From Ceratobasidium sp. AG-K (Eukaryota; Basidiomycota; Agaricomycetes; Cantharellales; Ceratobasidiaceae), in contig JAWNGF010000003.1 in assembly GCA_037039685.1 (NCBI GenBank), positions 2,790,001 to 2,854,000 of the forward strand: DNA of 64,000 bases, written 5' to 3'. The first letter of the stretch is position 1, and each line of letters opens with the position of its first letter. Below are positions 21,306 to 33,000 of the stretch, piece after piece. The position numbers and the translations under genes were made by a program. The notes under the pieces were generated by a model. That model ran no database searches. It was not told where the DNA came from and saw nothing but the letters and a program-made list of their open reading frames with translations.

Positions 21306-24300
21306 TCAACGGATCTCGGTAGGTAACACTGGCAATATTACAAGTGAGTCTTCTGGTCTGGGTACTGAAGCAGGAGTTCCAGTTTCAAAATCTTGCTCGG
21401 TGATTTCTGCGTCTGCGAGCAAGGGTGGCCGATTAGCTTGTGGTTTTCCTTGATATGATGACCAGCGGTCAATGCCCTCTTTTTGCGCTTCGAACGCGAG
21501 AGAAACGATAAGATTAACGAAACCGCAAGGGTGATGGAAATGCAACTCACTGTGGAGGTTGAACAAGGTCTTCAAAAACAAATCGTAGCTGCTTGGTTTC
21601 ATTCCTGCACCTGTCGCGTTTGTGCGCGCGGGTACCGAAGGCCCGGCTGTCGGCTCTGGGTTTGGTTCAGAGGATTGAGCCTGGGGCAAGGGCCGGCGTT
21701 TTAGATAATCGATCGTTTCACTGTATAAGGCGACGGTACTCCACAGTCCGGGGGACCACATCGGACTCGGATCCAGTCCGCGGGGATCATTGGACCGAGG
21801 AGTAATCTTTAGGTCGAGGATGTTGCGAACCAGTGTGTGCAGAAGGTTGTTTCGCAAAACGTGGTCGATGAAGGAGTGAAGTGCAGGGAAATCGTTCTCG
21901 GTGAGTTTGTTCTCCGCAAGCTGTGTTGCAAATTTCTTCAAGATTATGGCGGTGTTGGAACATAGAATAGTATGAGGTGTGTCCGAGGTTTGGTAATTGA
22001 GATCGTGAATGAGTTGCACTAGCTTATGGGGAACTTCGCATGAAAACAACACTTGAGAGTAGAGCAAGGAAGGCCCGGAACCCCAGTTGGCGACAATGAT
22101 GCTGAGACACTCGCTTTGCAGCTCAATGTTGCTAGTATGCGCGAGTATCTGGATGATTGGGAGCATGAGGAAGGAGCCGTAATCAATCCAAACCTGGCGT
22201 TTGCTCTTGATCGCCTTGAGTAAGCATACAAATGTCTCATCGAGAGCGCCGCTCCGCTGCGGTACTCGCGTTTGCTTGAGGTACAGCGCCAATATTTTGA
22301 CGAAATAATCTCGGATGTCAAGCACTAACCCGGTGTCTTTGTGCAATGTTACGGCTTGCGGTTTCCCTAGAGAACCCAGCTCCGACAGTAGTTTGGCGAG
22401 GACCTCCATGCTCGCGTAGGTTTGTTCATTGAAATCACAATGCTCGTAATACTCCATTAAGCCGCTAAGAGCGACACCAGGATGGCAAGTGCACACGCGA
22501 GCCTAGATCGTAGCTTCAAGTTGTTTGGTGGGGCTGTTGCAACTAGATTCAAAAGGCGACTTAGGATCCCCATTATGTTTTCACTGTCGACACCTGGGGC
22601 CCAGTAGACCGATTCGACCATGAGAGCGTGTATGATTCGCATAACCAGGTGTTCTGGTAGATACCATCCGAGCGTTTGACTCAACTGATTGACGATGTGT
22701 CCACGGTTGAAGCGCGATGCTTCGTGACCAACGAATTCGTACCAAGAAGATAGTCCAATGAGGCCCATTGCGCTGGCGTGAGAGTCGCTCTTCATTTCAG
22801 CGAGCCTGCGTTGACAAATATATTAAATGAAACACCGCTTTGTATGCGGACATGTTGAACTAACCATTGGAATCTCAACTTGACTGCCAATTTTGTGTTG
22901 TCGTCGACTCCCCATTTGACGAGATATTCTGGGTCATCTTGAGAGGAGGCAGGTACCATTAGGTCCGCGAGTAACGCTAGTGCTGAGCCGTGGAGAGAAA
23001 CCTCGTCGATGGATCTACCAGCGGCAAGACTTATCCCCTCTTCTGCAAATGAGCGGCTGAAGCAAGCTGTAAAGCCCTGGACAACCTGAGGAAAGATTCC
23101 AGGGGGATCCGCTATCAGCCGCTTCAAGGTTTTTTTGGACTGAAATCCGGAGGTGGCCCGAATGGCCATGTCACGGGTTTTGGAAGACGGCGAATGTATA
23201 ATTATCCAATTCAAGGCGTCTCCAGTAATCTCGTCAGGGGTAGTATTGTAAGACAATCGCTGTTCCTGCTCCTCGCACGGAGATTTAAATGTTACGAGAT
23301 CGGCTTGAGCATCCGTCGTGGCGAATGTCTTGTAGATACGGAGCACCACAAAGTAAACGAGCTGGTAAACGTAACCCCATGCCTTGAGGCTCGAAAGAGG
23401 TGTTCCGTAGGGAGAGAAGGCGCTAAAAAAGGGGATAATCGTAGTGCCAGCATAGGACAATCCCGTCGTTGCGGTGATAACCAGGGTCGCAACGTAAATA
23501 GTCCAGCTGAGCTTCCACAAGAAAAGGATGAGGCCTATAAGGAATAGTCCTAAATGTGGCATTGAAGTCAGGTTTGCGTTTATGTGAGTACGATACAACC
23601 AACCTAACGCAATATGCATGATTATTGGCAACGCGGGGACAATCCATTCCGTTCTCCAGGCTATTAGTTGATTGAATCTAGCCTGGCGAATACGAGCTTG
23701 GTTACACGGCGGCGCCGTACGATCCGTAGTGTAACTGTTACACCACTGTTTGACTAGACTGGCAAGGAGTGCAACCGTGATACTCAGACTCAAGGAAACA
23801 AACCACAGGAAGTTGACTAGGAAGTCGTTGGTTCTAGGTTCAAATTCGGCCAAGGAGGGAAGTGGCGCTGTTATGTTCTGGCTCGGTTGTTGGCCGTTAG
23901 CCATGCCTCGAAGAGTCTCGGCAATCTGAACTAACGCTGCCGCGCTGACAGCGGCGTTGTCTGGCTGCAGGCTCCCGGAGGTTTCAATAACAAAGCTAAA
24001 GTAGATCATTAATACGGTTGACAGGGGCTACATATACCACGAACTTACGCGGTAACGATTGCCGAAAACAAAGTTGCCTATGTGTTATCGTGAGTCAATG
24101 ATAATTAGTGCAACAGCAGGTGGACATGGCTCACGAATACTATCAACAAGGGTAGCTTAGATTAATCTAAAATCAAGCAGTTTCGTATGACAAGACTCAC
24201 GCAAAAGTACGTCCATGCTGCTGTATGACGTATCCTAGTTAAATATACCCGTTATAGTTCGCTAGCAGGGTACTAACCTATCCCACTTGCCCATCATTAT

Positions 24301-24525
24301 GTCGTCCCATTTCTCAGCTTCCTCGACGTAACGAGGCCACAGGGGGTCATCCCGTTCCAGGTGATGACCATTGTTACGGGTGTGTTTTCGGTTGTAGCCA
24401 AAACTGTTAGATGGATTAGGGAAAGCGTTGTCGTCGGACGTTGGTTCGTTCTGCTTGGCTTCACTGCTCATGGAACTTTTGTCGGACGCGCCCATTGCCT
24501 CTACGTTCCGAGAGAAAACGGGCAT
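21306..24525 (-). pseudogene. DUF6535 membrane protein with helical-repeat C-terminus, internal deletion
   Basis: Exons on the minus strand: 24525-24278, 24220-24201, a 5-base exon 24139-24135, 24077-24049, 23995-22865, 22805 to about 22460, then on to 21551, and 21487-21306. Spliced, the start reads ...WDSSMDVLLLFATLFSAIVTAFVIETSGSLQPD, the usual DUF6535 signature. Several membrane spans follow (FLWFVSLSLSITVALLASLVKQW and more). The C-terminal 700 residues are helical repeats. At about 22457-22496 the frame shifts between ALAILV and ALSGLMEYYEH. Compared with the paralogue at 18502-20640, the segment between these motifs is deleted, with a change of frame. No intron of normal size can repair this, so the full protein is not made as is. 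The function of the family is unknown. Confidence 0.75.
24135..24139 (-). other. Predicted 5-nucleotide microexon of the DUF6535 gene
   Basis: Between the exon ending at 24201 (donor gtgagt) and the exon starting at 24077, only the five bases tattc, flanked by gttgatag and gtgagc, restore the frame. They give LLLFATLFSAIVTA, the family consensus. The flanking introns are 61 and 57 bases long, normal for this genome. Confidence 0.6.
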
Positions 24526-24839
24526 CGAGAGGACCTATGGTCAGGGAGCGGGAGGAATCAGCACAGGATGTTCAGCAGCGGACTATCACCAACTGTTTGG
24601 CGGGCGCTTCCTGTCAACTAATTTCATATATATTAGCCTCGGCGGTAGCAGATGGCCAGGGTGGGTATCTCTGGCTGGTCAATACAGTATGCGGAGTCGT
24701 GGACCACATCAAAACATGCGCCAGTGTCTGGACAAGGGAATGGGGCGTGAGTTTACACATATTTATGTATCAGCCTCCTTCTATTGCTGGCTTTCGCACC
24801 ACGGGGTGCGAACCACCCCTGCTCCTTGCCTTCGAAACA

Positions 24840-27350
24840 ATGGCTCCAAAACTCCCCGAGATAGCCATCGGGTTTTATTCAGCACGCGACCGCCCTTGGC
24901 CACTGAACTCTACCATTGCCTGGTATCACTCCTTGACAAATAAAAGTATCAAGCGATTGCAACTGCACAAATATAGCGCCGGGGTTAACAAGCAAAAGTT
25001 CTTTCTCGCACTTGCAACAAACGACGGTTCCTTTTTCGAAATACGACTTGCTCGCCACGATGACCAACAGGATAACCGCGACAAGCTACCTGCCTTTGTC
25101 ATAACCCCGATCCCTGATGTCACAGAACTAAATTCCACTTTATGGATAAGTATCTCATTATCAGAAGAAATGAGGAATACGAATATCCTATTTTTAATCT
25201 CCCTGTGCTACGGCGCTTTCACGATGCTCGATCCTTCGCGATCGGGGCATAAATCACTTTTCGCTCTTGCTCTTGCCACATCAGTCGCACGCAGATCCCT
25301 TTCGGTACACGAGCGTCATGTTGGTAGCACTGGGACCGCTTTGGACGAATTCTGGCGGAAGGTTTCTTCGTTGCAACACGTCGTCGGGAGCTCATTCTGG
25401 CGGGAGGATATCGCAGACGAGAGACGGAGAGAAGTTTCAAAATGGATTTTTCGATCTGCTAGGAATCAAATTACCTCACTACTCGCCCTCCCAGTCAATG
25501 TTCCCACTCAAACCCCCACCAAAAATCCCATTATTCCCAATCGTCAACGAGTTATTGCAGCATCAGTAGTGGCCTGGTTAGAATTCTCGGCAGCCAAACA
25601 TGAAACAGCGAGTATCGCTACATGGAACAGATCATGGGACGCAAGTTGGCGCAAAAGGTGGAAATGGAACTGGGAAGTGAACTGGAATGAGGCCAATTCA
25701 GCCCGAGCCCTTTCTGTGCAGCTCGAAAACTTGAGTAATCCCAGCAAGCTCCTTCCTCGACTTTTCGCTACTGGGGACCACGGTAAACCTTCTGGAAGAG
25801 CAGCAGGAAGAGCTGCAATCGACATAGGAAAGGTCGCAGAAACCGCAAATCCCCCATCCCAGTCGGTGCTAGCTTGGGAATCCAAACCGCCTATGACACA
25901 GATCGGGGGTGAACGCGCGAAAAAAGGTAGGGTATGACGTTTACAATGAGTTGGGGATGCTGATCTTGGTTTACAGCCAAGAGTCGGTTACATATTTCAA
26001 TTCGAGAAAATTCTTCAGGTGGAAAACCCTCTAGCTGGCTTGAATCTTGGCATTTGACTCGATACCCAAACTCAAAACAGAAGTGGCTGCCAGTCTGGGA
26101 AGCTGCTAGCAACATGGCATGGGCATTGGCATGGGAAAAAGCAATGGAAGAAGGTCTTCTGACTCAGAGCAACCCAAGGCCATCTCAGAGCCTAGGTCAA
26201 CTTTTGCAAACCTTGGTGTCTCCTGTCTCCAGTTGGAAATCGCCATTGAGGGCAACATTTTCTTGAACCCAACACGGACAAAACGACCCTCCATCACCGT
26301 CTAGCTCAAAACAAAGCGTCCAACCCCAGTTACGGAGCTCAACCATGCAATCAAGTAGTAGCAGTCAAAGTATCACACCACTCCCAATTATGCGCCTTGC
26401 ACAGGGGTTTATCAACATAGTAGCATCAGCAACGCGCACTAGTTCAAGCCCCGATTATAAGCCCCCAACATTTGATAGTGGCATTGTTACACCTGAACTT
26501 GAGATGTTAAGCAATTCCACATGGAAGCAGGTCCAGAGTAACCCAGGAAGTCCAGAGGTGGATCTCCAAGCACAGGCGCAACATGCACTCAAATTGGTCA
26601 AGAAGGAAGGCAATCTATCTAGTCATATGATTGATCTGGTCTCTTGGCAGCCCGACAAAAAAGCCAAACCAGAACCCTTGCTCTGGGAGCAAGTTTTTAT
26701 GAAAACTTGGGAGAAGACGTGGAAGCAATGCTGGGAAATTGCTTGGGTTGAGGTTATGGACATTACTGTGAAAAATTTTAAGAAGCGCAGAGTTGAGGAA
26801 GGAAGGTCCACCACCAACAATGTTGCAGGGCAACCAGACCCCATCCTTGATCTACCAGGAGGCGCCCGGGAAAGTTTCAGGCAAGTGTCTGACTACCTTG
26901 CTGGTGGAGACTCCTTGGAAGACTGCTACTGGTGCATTTGTTCAATGTTCAAAGCACTTGGCATATTGCACAAGGCATTAGATCATTCAGTCACCACCTC
27001 ACCTGAAGAGGCAATCAAGATATGGCAGTACCCTGAACAAGTAAGTGAATGTTTTATAAGAAATTGATCTTGATTAAGCAGAGCTGTAGTCTTTGATTGC
27101 CAATATGGCAAGTACTACAAAAATTACCAAAACCAAAGACCCCAAGCCCTCTTGAAAACTTACGCACAGCAAGTTCCAAGAAGAAATCAAAAATCACCTC
27201 CAAAAAAATATCAAGCCATTCAGTCACAAGCAATACAAATCAAATATTGACTTGATGAAACATATCTGGGAGCTAGCCATCAAAACAAATGATTGCAACA
27301 ATTTCATGGATGGTAGGGAACCAGAACCTCATGAACTAGCCAAGTAAGTT
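24840..27350 (+). pseudogene. Trp-rich hypothetical gene with two in-frame TGA codons
   Basis: The probable start is MAPKLPEIAIGFYS at 24840, divergent from the DUF6535 gene. The first exon ends at about 25926 (donor gtaggg) and the second starts at about 25978. The protein has a globular N-terminus (AGVNKQKFFLALATNDGSFFEIR, EMRNTNILFLISLC). It then has several segments with Trp every three to five residues: WNRSWDASWRKRWKWNWEVNW, WLPVWEAASNMAWALAWEKA and WEKTWKQCWEIAWVEV. The frame is broken by TGA at 26264-26266 and, after an intron at about 27042-27089, by TGA at 27153-27155. Both follow TCT and both would be CGA before a CpG change. A final block ends DGREPEPHELAK near 27345. I do not know the family function. 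Confidence 0.6.
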
Positions 27351-27651
27351 TGAGGACCAAGCTTGGTTTTGGTTCAAGCAAGTTCTGATTTTGGTCCTAG
27401 TTTGACAAATGACTTTAATCAATCAAGCCAGGCTAGAAAGCAGCTAGCTGCAAACCAATGGCAAAGGGTGCACTGGTTGATCAAGAACAAAAAATTACAG
27501 GCCCACAGTCAGAGCCAATCTCCAAGAGGGGAATGTCCCATTGTTGGTTATCCAAATACCTGTTCTTTGACTCTGGAGATGGATAAGATTTCAGAGAGGG
27601 ATGAGTAAATGCTTGACAAAGATACAAAACTAGTGATATCTGAAGTAGTGG

Positions 27652-28568
27652 ATTGGTGTTGTGAGCCTTGCTCACTCCATCGGACTTGTCTGCGTCTTGT
27701 CCTGTCTTGTGGCTGTGTCTGTTATGTTTTGTTTCTCTTTTCCCGCCGCATTGCCACCTCCTTGTGGTTTTCCTGTTACATTGTGTAATGCAGCTGTGCT
27801 TTGTACAAGTCATGTCTGTTCATACAGCATGACTCATATGGACACTCCTGATTGGTAGACTGCTATGACTCATGTGGCTGCACTTTGTATGACTTGGCCG
27901 CCTTTTAAAATATATATAGAGGACCAACAAGCCTGGTAACCCCAGCTTGTTTTTGTCACAACCCTAGTTGAACCTTGGAGGCCAAGACTCCACAGGCAGT
28001 GAGGATGGGGGTTGGGACAACGTCAAAGGTCAAATGTATGGTGCTTAGGCCTAAGTGAGTCACGCAATGAGTGATGGGGAAAACAACAAGAGAACAAGTC
28101 TTGTGGAGGCAAGACTTGTGTTGTTGGTATATATACTCGCTACTGTGGCTATGTACAATAGAAAGCAAGCGACAAGGGAAACCAAAAGGAGAGAAAGCAA
28201 GAGTCCGAGAGAAGAGAGGAAAGAACAAAGGAAACAATAAGTCCATGGAGACCGAGGAGACAAGGGAACAGGCCAGGCAGGGATGTCCTGCAATCATGGC
28301 TTACATAATGGCGACTAAATGCGCCAAGACAAGAAGAACAAGACCAAACACAAGACCAACAAGACAACAAAGAAGGAAAAAGAAAAGATCGTGACAGTTT
28401 TGTCTTGTCAAACATCCCTTTTGAGTGACACTTTGAACCACCCCTACCCTCAAGAGCCTACAGACACTTAAGTGTGTTGTGGTTCAAGAGGTCGCTTAGG
28501 TCTTAGTGCCATCCACTCTCCATCGCGGCTTGCCTCATAGCCACCAAGAAGAAGCTTACAACAATTGG
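27652..28568 (+). mobile_element. Solo LTR of the Ty3/gypsy family (27657-28563) with target duplication
   Basis: This sequence is colinear with the 456-bp LTR at 164-619, starting TGTTGTGAGCC and ending CTTACAACA. It is flanked by a perfect 5-bp duplication ATTGG at 27652-27656 and 28564-28568. Without the nested insertion its length is 459 bp. It has lost most CpG sites found in the intact LTR, so it is an older relic left by recombination between two LTRs. Confidence 0.92.
27949..28401. mobile_element. Second-family solo LTR (27954-28396) nested in the solo LTR
   Basis: A 443-bp insertion with terminal inverted hexamers TGTCAC and GTGACA, flanked by a perfect 5-bp duplication GTTTT (27949-27953 and 28397-28401). 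Removing it restores the host LTR sequence. It has a TATATATA run near 28130 but no coding capacity, so it is a solo LTR of another LTR-retrotransposon family. Orientation is not certain. Confidence 0.88.
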
Positions 28569-30095
28569 GGGATTTATTGTTACCCAGTACTCCAATGAAA
28601 TCTGCTGTTGTTACCAGTACTGCCAAACCCAGGAGCAGCTTGAGTAGAAGGTGCTTGAGTAAAATAGTTGATAATATTAGCCATGTTGCTTGGGGTTTGA
28701 AATCCACTCTCAGCTAGCCATAAATGAACTATACTGTACACACCTTTGTTTTACACCACTCCCAATGTATTACTGCCTTCCTGGAAGTAGCTATTATCAG
28801 GATCTCCCACAGCTGAGCGTGGGCATTTCTTCCACCGTCTCAACTTCAAGCACCAAATGACGGGTGTCCCCAGTAGTCAACAAGTGGAATCTTCAAAGGC
28901 ATCCTGTTGGAATGTCATTATATGCTGGTGGCACTGGCATCACATGCTCCAGGCCTGTAAAAGTCTTGGCATTCTGGGGAGACATTTCAGCAATATTTTA
29001 CCAGGAAGTGGAGTGGTGTAGCGCTTACCATATTCTCCTGGCTGAAAATGCCAGAAGATCAGCGCAGAGAGGCGAGTGCATCAGCAAGAAAAGCCCAACA
29101 AATCCTGGTTTCCCTGACTAATTTTACTGAAACAAGTATCACATTCTCTGAATGGGACTAAACCTGGGGTCATTTAGGAGTGGCTCTCAAAACTCACGCT
29201 TGTGTAACTACCCTGGTTGTTTGTTTACCATTGTGCTCTAGTCATTTGACAACTTCATTGCAGTCATCTAACTTACATGCATGGCTCCATTCTGGTAGGA
29301 TAATTGTATCCATGAGCATATTCCAAGCCAATATCAGAATATATGTATATACCTAGCTGTCAATAAAATGCAATTACAATTCCTTGATTATATATTATTG
29401 AAACCTGCAAAATGGATTACTAGATTCTAATACTGAAATGTGAATAATCTAGCTAATACAAAATAAGTGAACTAAATGGTAATCCACTAATCTACTAATT
29501 TGGGTGTGAGTTGGGATCCCTCTCAGACTCCAATGTGAAATTATTTCAACTAATTTACCCCAAATTAGTAGGGTACTCTCATAATTCACTAATCCGGCTT
29601 CTTTGGATCAAATTAGTGCTGAAATCTTTTGCTGATGCACTGCCGTGAGGCTTTGTGATAAGAAACAAGGCAACATCAAGGTTCCAAGATCAGGTGTCCT
29701 TGTCAGCTCACGCCGTCAACGTGGTGTCTGTTCAACGAGGAGCTTTTCAATCAGCCACGTGCTGTCTCCCCTGGTCACCTGAATAAATTGATACGACGCT
29801 CGATGAGCTATATGAGTATAATCGATGTATATTTCAATGATGATCACATGGTGCGGCTGCTCATGCCCGAACAAGACCCTGATAGAGCGTGGTATCGGTC
29901 CTTATAGACGAGCAGGACGCACCACCGGATACGAAAAAAGGCAATAATCTCAACTCTACCCCAGCACACGAGTCCAGCTAACAGTGCGGACGGGCGTGGT
30001 AATTTAGAATATATTCATGATGCAGATGAGTTCTGGTTGAATCAGTCTTCCATTGTTCAGTAGTATGAGTCCAGCCCATCCTACGTTTATTTCCA
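28569..30095. other. AT-rich intergenic region
   Basis: No supportable gene. The segment at 29480-29600 contains repeated and inverted copies of a ctaatttggg / ccaaattagt motif. The 3' third holds the probable promoter of the TPR-CHAT gene. Short ORFs here have no recognisable features. Confidence 0.4.
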
Positions 30096-33000
30096 ATGCG
30101 GAAAAGTTTGAGGGTCAGCACGGTGACAGTCCGTCATCCTCATGTTGGTATCAAACGTCTACTAATTACGAACGCAGAGCGGATTAACCAAGGGGCAGAA
30201 ACCAGTGATACCGAAAATCCAGGCGAATCGCGAACGTTTGGGACGATGCGTCCTGGAGACAGTGCCAGCGGGAATGAGACCCGACTGGGAAATGATACAA
30301 ATAGCAACTCAGATATAAGTCTTGAGTCTCTGTCAGAAAGCACATCAGCTGTAAGGTATGAGGTCATGTAAACCCTGACGAAGTGACATGGAAAGGCCGA
30401 ATCATTGACGTTTTACGTTGGTCAGTTCTTTGGAAGATCCCGACGCGCTCATGACACATGCTCGTCTACTGTGTCTCCGGTTTCAACAACTTGGTAGAAT
30501 TGAGAACATCGATAAAGTCATCAAATGCCAGCAACGAGCAGCTCTGATTACACTGGATAACGACCCCCGCAAGTCGGCGATTCTCGCCGACCTTGGGGAC
30601 GCATACAACCGCCGATTTTATCACCAACACAATCTTTCAGATATTGACGAGGCAATTGACTGCCGAATGCAGGCAATCATGCTCACTCCGTCCGGTCACG
30701 CACACAAGGCAGCAATTTTCAACGATATCGGAAACTCATACCTGCTCCGATTTTCACTCTTAGGGGAATTGATGGATCTGACCAAAGCGATTGATTCTCA
30801 CAGGGAAGCGGTCACACTCACCTCCGATGACAATCCAATGAAACCGAAAATGCTGATCCAATTTGGAAACGCATACGAGCGTCGCTTTGAATCATTGCGG
30901 GAGCTTTCGGATCTAGACGGCGCGATTGGTTGCCAAGCGCATGTTATCTCCCTCATCCCTGATGGACATATGCATCGCCTAGGGATGCTCAATAAACTCG
31001 CAGGCTTAAATGAACTTCGTTTCCGGCGTACAGGGGACCTCTCAAGTCTTGACAAGGTTATCGAAGTAATGGTTGAAGTGGTTGGGCTTGTTCCTTACGA
31101 CGATACCCATAGGCCAGGAATGCTCAGCAATCTTGGGAATTCATATCGGCTTCGGTTCGAGCAACTCGGAGAAGTATCCGATGTTTGTAGTGCGATTGAG
31201 CACTTGGTTCAGTCAACTTTACTTGCCCCTGATCACCAAATTCATAAACCAGGATGGCTTGGTGACCTCGGGAACGCCTACCGACTTCGATTCGAGCGCT
31301 TGGGCGAGCCTGCCGACATACAGAGTGCGGTGGAATACCAAGTCCAGGCAATTTCACTTATTTCTGAGGGCCATCCAAATAGGCCAACAATTCTTGGTAA
31401 CCTCGGGAGTTCCTACTTGTGCCGGTTTCAGCATCAAGGGGAGCGCTCGGACATCGACAGGGGCGTTGATTGTTACAAACAGGCCCTTTTGCTACTTCCC
31501 GATGGCTATGCCAACAAAGTAGAGATGCTCAATAACGTTGGTGCTTCCTACCTCATTCGATTTCAGTGCACCGGGGACCTTGAGGATTTAAACGAAGGGA
31601 TTGAATACTTAGTTCAATCGGTTTCGCTCGCTCCCAATGATCACAGGCAGAGGCCTACCTGGCTCAGTAATCTAGGGACCTCATATCAACATCGATTCGA
31701 TCGTCTAGGGGAGATTTCAGACGTCGAGAAGGCAATTGAGTGTCAAATAATGGCAGTCCTGCAAACGCCAGACACCCATACTGAGAAACCAAATATGCTG
31801 AATAACCTTGGAAATTCATACCAAGGTTTGTTTGAGCATTCTGGAAATATCGTGCATATAGACCAATCAATCGGCTACCTACGCCGCGCACTGTCACTCA
31901 CTGGCAACGATGACCCACGCAGACCGGCCCAGCTCAAGAACCTCGGAGACTCATACCGGCGCCGATTTGGCCGCCAAGATAAAGTAACTGATATTAACGA
32001 TGCAATCGACTGTCATACTCAAGCAGTCGGGCTCATCCCCGATAGTCATCCGCTTAAGCCGGTTATACTTGGTAGCCTTGGAAATTCGCTAGGTCATCGA
32101 TTCGAGCATCTTGGGAAGCTTTCAGATCTCAACAAAGGGATCGAATACCATGATCAGGCCGTCTCTATCATCCCCAACGACCGTAAAGATAAATCAATGA
32201 TATTGTGCAACCTCGGAGTTTGGCTTCAACGCCGGTTCCAATATTTAAGGGAGTTTGCGGACATCAGCAAGTCAATACAATACCTTGTTCAGGCGGATTT
32301 ACTCACCCCTGCGGACCACGCTCGTAAACCCCAGGTGCTCAGCATGCTTGGACTCTCCTACATGCATCGATTTCAACATCTTCAAGAAGTCAAGGACATC
32401 GATCGCGCCATTGAATACTCGTTACAAGCGGTGTCACTTAGCCGTGATGGCTCCGCAGGCAACCCATCCATACTCAACAACCTTGGAGTCTCATACCAAC
32501 TCCGGTTTGAGTGGCAAGGAGGGCTCGTGGACATGAGCAATGCAGCTGACACTTTGACTCAGGCGGTCCTTCTCGCACCCGAAGGCCACCCGCAAAAGCC
32601 ACAGTGGCTCCACAACCTAGGGGTTCTTTGTCTTACCCGGTTTCAGCGTCAAGGGGGACTGACTGGGCTCAATCTGGGAATTGAATGTCTTACCGAGGCA
32701 ATCTCACTCATCCCTGCCACTCACATGCAAAAGCCAGCAATGCTCTACAGCCTAGGAAATTTACACCAATGTCGCTTTGAGCAAACGGGATTTTTCGAAG
32801 ATATTGAGATTGCACTCACCTATTACGAGAGCGCGGCGCAATCCGAAACAGGGCGTCCACGAATGAGATTCGAGGCATCCCGCGAATGGGCTAAACTGGC
32901 ATCTCAGCACGGGCTTTCCTCTCTCCAGGTAGCATATCAGAGGACCATAGACCTGTTGCCGCAGTTAGTCTGGCTTGGAACAACAATTGACCAGCGATAC

